A DNA stretch of 64,000 nt, taken from the NCBI RefSeq assembly GCF_900177425.1, contig NZ_LT840184.1, positions 505,482 to 569,481 on the forward strand. The letters run 5' to 3'. Numbering within the stretch: the first letter of the stretch is position 1; every line of letters starts with the position of its first letter. This document shows positions 61,110-64,000 of this stretch, piece after piece. Origin of the DNA: Paenibacillus uliginis N3/975. Its GTDB lineage: Bacteria > Bacillota > Bacilli > Paenibacillales > Paenibacillaceae. Made by a program: the position numbers and the translations under genes. The notes under the pieces were generated by a model that made no database searches, was not told the origin of the DNA, and saw nothing but the letters and a program-made list of their open reading frames with translations.

Positions 61110-61703
61110 TTGAGCTTACGAAAGTGGGCAAGATTATTTTGGAAAACCATGCTTGTTGGAGCCGTCGGTGCAGTTATCGCAGGGTTGGTATTACAGTTTG
61201 CCACAGGTACGATCCAGTTTAAGGGTGCAGTTGACATGCTGATATATCCGTTAATATTGCTCGGATACGGAGCGCTTGTCAGCGTTTATTCCCAATTGGG
61301 CTTTTTCGCATATCTTACCTTGAACTATATGGGAGTCGGGGTATTTAAGAGAAAGACGTGGGAGTACATACAAATTGTACTGTCTGTACTTGCTCTGCTG
61401 GAGCTAATGTTTCTTCGTACTTTTGTAGGTGGGGAGCAGAACCTTACGTGGGATCTCACCTTGGGAATCGGTATATTAATTACTGCAATCATTGTTACAT
61501 ATTTAAAAGTGAGGTATACAAACATCCATGCACTTATTCCGACAATGTTCTTCATGCTGGCTATAACCATCCTCGAGATTATCGGAGTGCTGAAGATCGG
61601 AGTCAACAATGCAACTGTATTTATCATTATCCCTTTACTGGCATGTAATGCTTACCAGATATTAACGCTACATAAGGTAACACAAGACGAAAAAAAGAGC
61701 TAA
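61110..61703 (+). CDS. kbaA: KbaA, KinB-pathway activation membrane protein
   Basis: Membrane protein needed for KinB to feed the sporulation phosphorelay. About six membrane helices across 197 residues, starting LRKWARLFWKTMLVGAVGAVIAG. TTG start at 61110, preceded by GGGGGTGG. Its final codons (KKS, stop) form the left arm of the terminator shared with pdaB. A KinB gene is not in the window. Confidence 0.88.
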   Translation: MSLRKWARLFWKTMLVGAVGAVIAGLVLQFATGTIQFKGAVDMLIYPLILLGYGALVSVYSQLGFFAYLTLNYMGVGVFKRKTWEYIQIVLSVLALLELMFLRTFVGGEQNLTWDLTLGIGILITAIIVTYLKVRYTNIHALIPTMFFMLAITILEIIGVLKIGVNNATVFIIIPLLACNAYQILTLHKVTQDEKKS

Positions 61704-61722
61704 TCAAATTAGCTCTTTTTTT
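61692..61722. terminator. Bidirectional terminator between kbaA and pdaB
   Basis: AAAAAGAGCTAAT (61692-61704) and ATTAGCTCTTTTT (61708-61720) form a perfect 13-base stem with a CAA loop. It gives a T-run on either strand and overlaps the kbaA stop codon. Confidence 0.92.
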
Positions 61723-61741
61723 ATTAAATGTATAGGATTCA

Positions 61742-62545
61742 TTATAAACCGGCGGCATCTTCAATGTTCTTCTGAATCATCGCTTGATCACGAACCTCGG
61801 AACCTTTGGCGCTGCTCTGATGAAGAAGATCAGTAACGGTAACGAACTCATAGCCCTTTTTCCGCAACTCATCAATAATTTGGGGAAGCGCCTCGTGAGT
61901 CTGTTTGGAGGAGTCACTGGCGTGAAGAAGCACGATATCGCCGGGATGCGCTTTGGATACGACACGGTCCACAATCTTATCAACGCCGATGTTCTTCCAA
62001 TCCTGAGAGTCTGTATCCCACTGAATAACGGTGTAATTGAGACTGTCTGCGATGTTTAACACTCTTTTGTCAAAATCACCATTAGGCATTCGAATTAATT
62101 TGGGTTCTTGTCCCGTCATTGAGGATAAAATAGAATGAGCTGTTGAAATCTGCTTACGTATTTCCTCATCGCTGAGGGTACTGTAATTGTCGTGTTTAAA
62201 GCCGTGACTTCCGATCTCATAACCACCTTCTTTGATCTGGTGCACAATATCCGGATGGCTCTTACTCCAGGGGGCCGACAGGAAGAAGGTTGCCTTTGGA
62301 ACATTTTTGTCCTTCAGAACCTTTAGAATTGGCTCTGCGCGTTTTTCACCCCAGCTGATGTCAAAGGTAAGAGCGATCTGTTTTTTGTCCGTAGACACGC
62401 TGTAAATGGCCGAAGGTGAGCTTTCAGAGAAAACGGAGATGTTATCACTTTCCACATAGATGACACCCACAGCAAAGATGGCAGCGGCAAAGACGAAGAA
62501 AAACCTTTTTATTTTCTTGCCGTTTAATACATAGAAGAAATTCAT
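61742..62545 (-). CDS. pdaB: PdaB, sporulation polysaccharide deacetylase
   Basis: NodB-fold deacetylase needed to keep spores intact late in sporulation. N-terminal membrane anchor (about residues 12-32), then the NodB domain: LTFDISWGE carries the catalytic aspartate, with SHGFKH as the metal-binding His motif. Length of 267 residues is family-typical. Encoded opposite to kbaA and sharing its terminator. AAAGGAGAGG lies before the ATG on the minus strand. Confidence 0.9.
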   Translation of the reverse strand: MNFFYVLNGKKIKRFFFVFAAAIFAVGVIYVESDNISVFSESSPSAIYSVSTDKKQIALTFDISWGEKRAEPILKVLKDKNVPKATFFLSAPWSKSHPDIVHQIKEGGYEIGSHGFKHDNYSTLSDEEIRKQISTAHSILSSMTGQEPKLIRMPNGDFDKRVLNIADSLNYTVIQWDTDSQDWKNIGVDKIVDRVVSKAHPGDIVLLHASDSSKQTHEALPQIIDELRKKGYEFVTVTDLLHQSSAKGSEVRDQAMIQKNIEDAAGL

Positions 62546-62638
62546 ATGCTAGTGCTCCTCTCCTTTCAAATGCTACTGCTTGTTTACTTAAAATCTATGC
62601 TCGTACTTGTGAGTTATTACTGTTAAGGAGGCAATCAC

Positions 62639-63250
62639 ATGTTTCGTTTTAGTACTTTTATGAAAGATTTGGCCACAATTCGTATAGCACTGATCCTTTC
62701 AACCGTGCTGTTCGCTCTGGGGATTACAGTGGGATGGGTGGGTTCAGGGCCACTTCAAGATCTTATTGTGAAGGAAATTCAGGGATTGGGTGAGATGAGC
62801 CAGGAACTTAGACAATCGGAAAATCCTGAGATGAGTTTCTTTATCTTCATTTTTCTCAATAACAGTGTCAAAAGTATACTGGTGTTGTTCTCGGGTATAT
62901 TTTTTGGGATCATTCCTCTGGTGTTCCTTGCTGTTAATGGTATGGTAATCGGCTTCCTGTTGAATCTGGTGCAATCGAACGGGGGAGACTTGGGTGAATT
63001 AATCTTTAAAGGCCTTCTTCCACACGGTATTATCGAAATCCCTATGATTCTCATTGCATCTGCTTATGGTCTGGTCTTGGGGGGACTTGTGTTTAAAAGT
63101 ATGGCTCCCGGAGAGAGCAGAGGAAGCGAGATGAAGAGGCGCTGGCGAGAGTTTTGGCGCAAATCCGGAACAGCTTCGCTATGGATTGTTCTGCTCTTAT
63201 TCGTGGCGGCTATTATTGAAAGTACAATAACGTTGTGGCTGATGTCATAA
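62639..63250 (+). CDS. SpoIIM-family (DUF95) membrane protein
   Basis: 203 residues with about five hydrophobic segments and the family motifs LNNSVKSILVLFSGIFFG, VNGMVIGFLLN and LLPHGIIEIPMILIASAYG. SpoIIM itself, part of the DMP complex with SpoIID and SpoIIP, belongs to this family, but relatives of this size near pdaB may be a paralogue, so no symbol is given. AAGGAGG precedes the ATG. Confidence 0.85.
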   Translation: MFRFSTFMKDLATIRIALILSTVLFALGITVGWVGSGPLQDLIVKEIQGLGEMSQELRQSENPEMSFFIFIFLNNSVKSILVLFSGIFFGIIPLVFLAVNGMVIGFLLNLVQSNGGDLGELIFKGLLPHGIIEIPMILIASAYGLVLGGLVFKSMAPGESRGSEMKRRWREFWRKSGTASLWIVLLLFVAAIIESTITLWLMS

Positions 63251-63282
63251 TTTTCCGAAAATATGAGCATACCTAATAAAGC

Positions 63283-63307
63283 GGCTTTGGTCTTATCGAC
63301 CAAGGCC
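63283..63307 (+). other. Hairpin after the SpoIIM-family gene
   Basis: GGCTTTGGTC (63283-63292) pairs with GACCAAGGCC (63298-63307), one wobble. The T-tail is poor, so it is at best a weak terminator. Confidence 0.5.
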
Positions 63308-63460
63308 CTTTACAGGGCATGATGTACGGACTGAGGAAGAACGGTTACCATTCTGTAGTTAATCGGATAACGGATAATCAACCTTACATAGCTCCAATGG
63401 GGCCAAACGTGACACTTGTGAACTGTAACACTGTCCGCACAATCAAAAGGAGGTCCTATT

Positions 63461-63691
63461 ATGTTGGGAATGCTGTTTAATGAAAAAGAGTGTAAAGAAC
63501 TTGATTATGTATTGAGAAAAGAGCTTGATGAAATGCTACTCGATTTAAGTGATCAGCGCCTCGACCAAAATATTCGGCACGCGATTGCTAACCGATATAA
63601 AACAGTATTTAGAATGTATGCGAGGTTTGCTCCACAAAAAGAGTTATCGAAATATGCACGTAACGGGAAGTTTCCGCAAATCAAACATTAA
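63461..63691 (+). CDS. Small conserved protein of unknown function
   Basis: 76 residues, predicted all-helical and charged: LFNEKECKELDYVLRKELDE followed by a basic C-terminal half (RYKTVFRMYARF...SKYARNGKFPQIKH). AAAGGAGG at the right distance supports translation. I recall similar small proteins in related Bacillales, without known role. It is the last gene before the rRNA promoters. Confidence 0.75.
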   Translation: MLGMLFNEKECKELDYVLRKELDEMLLDLSDQRLDQNIRHAIANRYKTVFRMYARFAPQKELSKYARNGKFPQIKH

Positions 63692-63706
63692 TTTTGATAA
63701 AAAGTG

Positions 63707-63736
63707 TTGACTAACTTAGTTGTTATGTGGTAAATT
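63707..63736 (+). promoter_or_regulatory. rRNA operon promoter P1
   Basis: TTGACT (63707-63712), an 18-base spacer and TAAATT (63731-63736) with TGG ahead (extended -10). A GCCGCC/GGCGGC hairpin lies between P1 and P2 (about 63764-63779). Confidence 0.65.
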
Positions 63737-63826
63737 AATTCTCGCTTCCTTTTTAGAGAGGACGCCGCCAACTGGCGGCTTTAAATCTTTCAAAAAACAT
63801 CGCAAAAAACTTTTTAAAAAAAAGAC

Positions 63827-63856
63827 TTGCAAAGTTGATAGGAAGTATGATATATT
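63827..63856 (+). promoter_or_regulatory. rRNA operon promoter P2
   Basis: TTGCAA (63827-63832), an 18-base spacer and TATATT (63851-63856) with an upstream TG (extended -10), following an A/T-rich stretch that may act as an UP element (63790-63824). Confidence 0.75.
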
Positions 63857-63893
63857 ATAAAAGTCGCCGCTGAGATAAAGCGATGACGAAAAA

Positions 63894-64000
63894 ACGAGAA
63901 TTGATCTTTGAAAACTGAACAACGAGTGAGTTAAACCGATCTTACTTCGGTAAGATCATAAATGAGAATTTTTAATTCTCGTCAGTTTTTCTAAATGAGC
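63894..64000 (+). other. 16S rRNA leader (boxA-like site and processing hairpins)
   Basis: TTGATCTTTGAAAACTGAAC (63901-63920) is the conserved sequence upstream of 16S genes in Bacillales and contains a boxA-like antitermination site. GATCTTAC/GTAAGATC closes a TTCG tetraloop (63938-63957). GAGAATT/AATTCTC forms a hairpin near 63964-63980. The mature 16S sequence does not begin before the window ends. Confidence 0.85.

Overview
The window is chromosomal core sequence from a spore-forming Firmicute, most probably Paenibacillus or a close relative. The evidence is gene order close to the Bacillus subtilis origin-proximal region, T-box and ribosomal-protein leader regulation, sporulation and germination genes (sigH, cwlD, gerD, kbaA, pdaB, a SpoIIM-family gene), TTG/GTG starts behind strong AGGAGG sites, and short extragenic repeats of a type I associate with Paenibacillus. 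No phage, insertion sequence, CRISPR or resistance island is visible.

Layout. 1-120: tail of an unidentified membrane gene and its terminator. 243-8843: class III heat-shock operon ctsR-mcsA-mcsB-clpC under a perfect CtsR operator, then radA-disA-pssA behind a large palindromic repeat. 9026-9421: a small conserved gene on the minus strand. 9721-18915: PIN/TRAM protein, ispD, ispF, gltX, a T-box-controlled cysE-cysS-mrnC-rlmB-rae1 unit, and sigH. 19254-22652: rpmG-secE-nusG-rplK-rplA and rplJ-rplL with an L10 leader. 22817-35926: RsmC-like methyltransferase, rpoB, rpoC and the str operon (rplGB, rpsL, rpsG, fusA, tuf). 36290-37630: a soluble globin-coupled chemotaxis transducer between the str and S10 operons. 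37972-53238: the S10-spc-alpha ribosomal supercluster. 53239-53653: a gene-free stretch holding a structured, apparently pseudoknotted RNA with a terminator, where B. subtilis has the ecf transporter genes. 53654-55908: truA, a zinc-finger protein, rplM-rpsI. 56178-58084: sulfate assimilation (cysH, sat). 58156-63691: cwlD, mrp/salA, gerD, kbaA, pdaB, a SpoIIM-family gene and a small conserved protein. 63707-64000: tandem rRNA promoters and the leader of a 16S rRNA gene that starts beyond the window.

Functional logic. The region builds and services the gene-expression machinery: RNA polymerase core subunits and a sporulation sigma factor, about 35 ribosomal proteins, EF-G, EF-Tu, IF-1, aminoacyl-tRNA synthetases, rRNA processing and modification enzymes (MrnC, RlmB), Sec translocation (SecE, SecY), protein maturation (Map) and quality control (McsA/McsB/ClpC). 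cysE-cysS and cysH-sat tie cysteine supply to translation, and disA, kbaA and sigH link growth state to sporulation.

The most unusual features are regulatory and non-coding: the structured RNA after rplQ; a candidate sporulation promoter nested inside the sat terminator so that cwlD transcripts would start in its loop; a row of similar hairpins between infA and rpmJ; and extragenic repeats, one of which supplies the last codons of ispD. All calls come from reading sequence and recalled family knowledge; no search or folding program was run.
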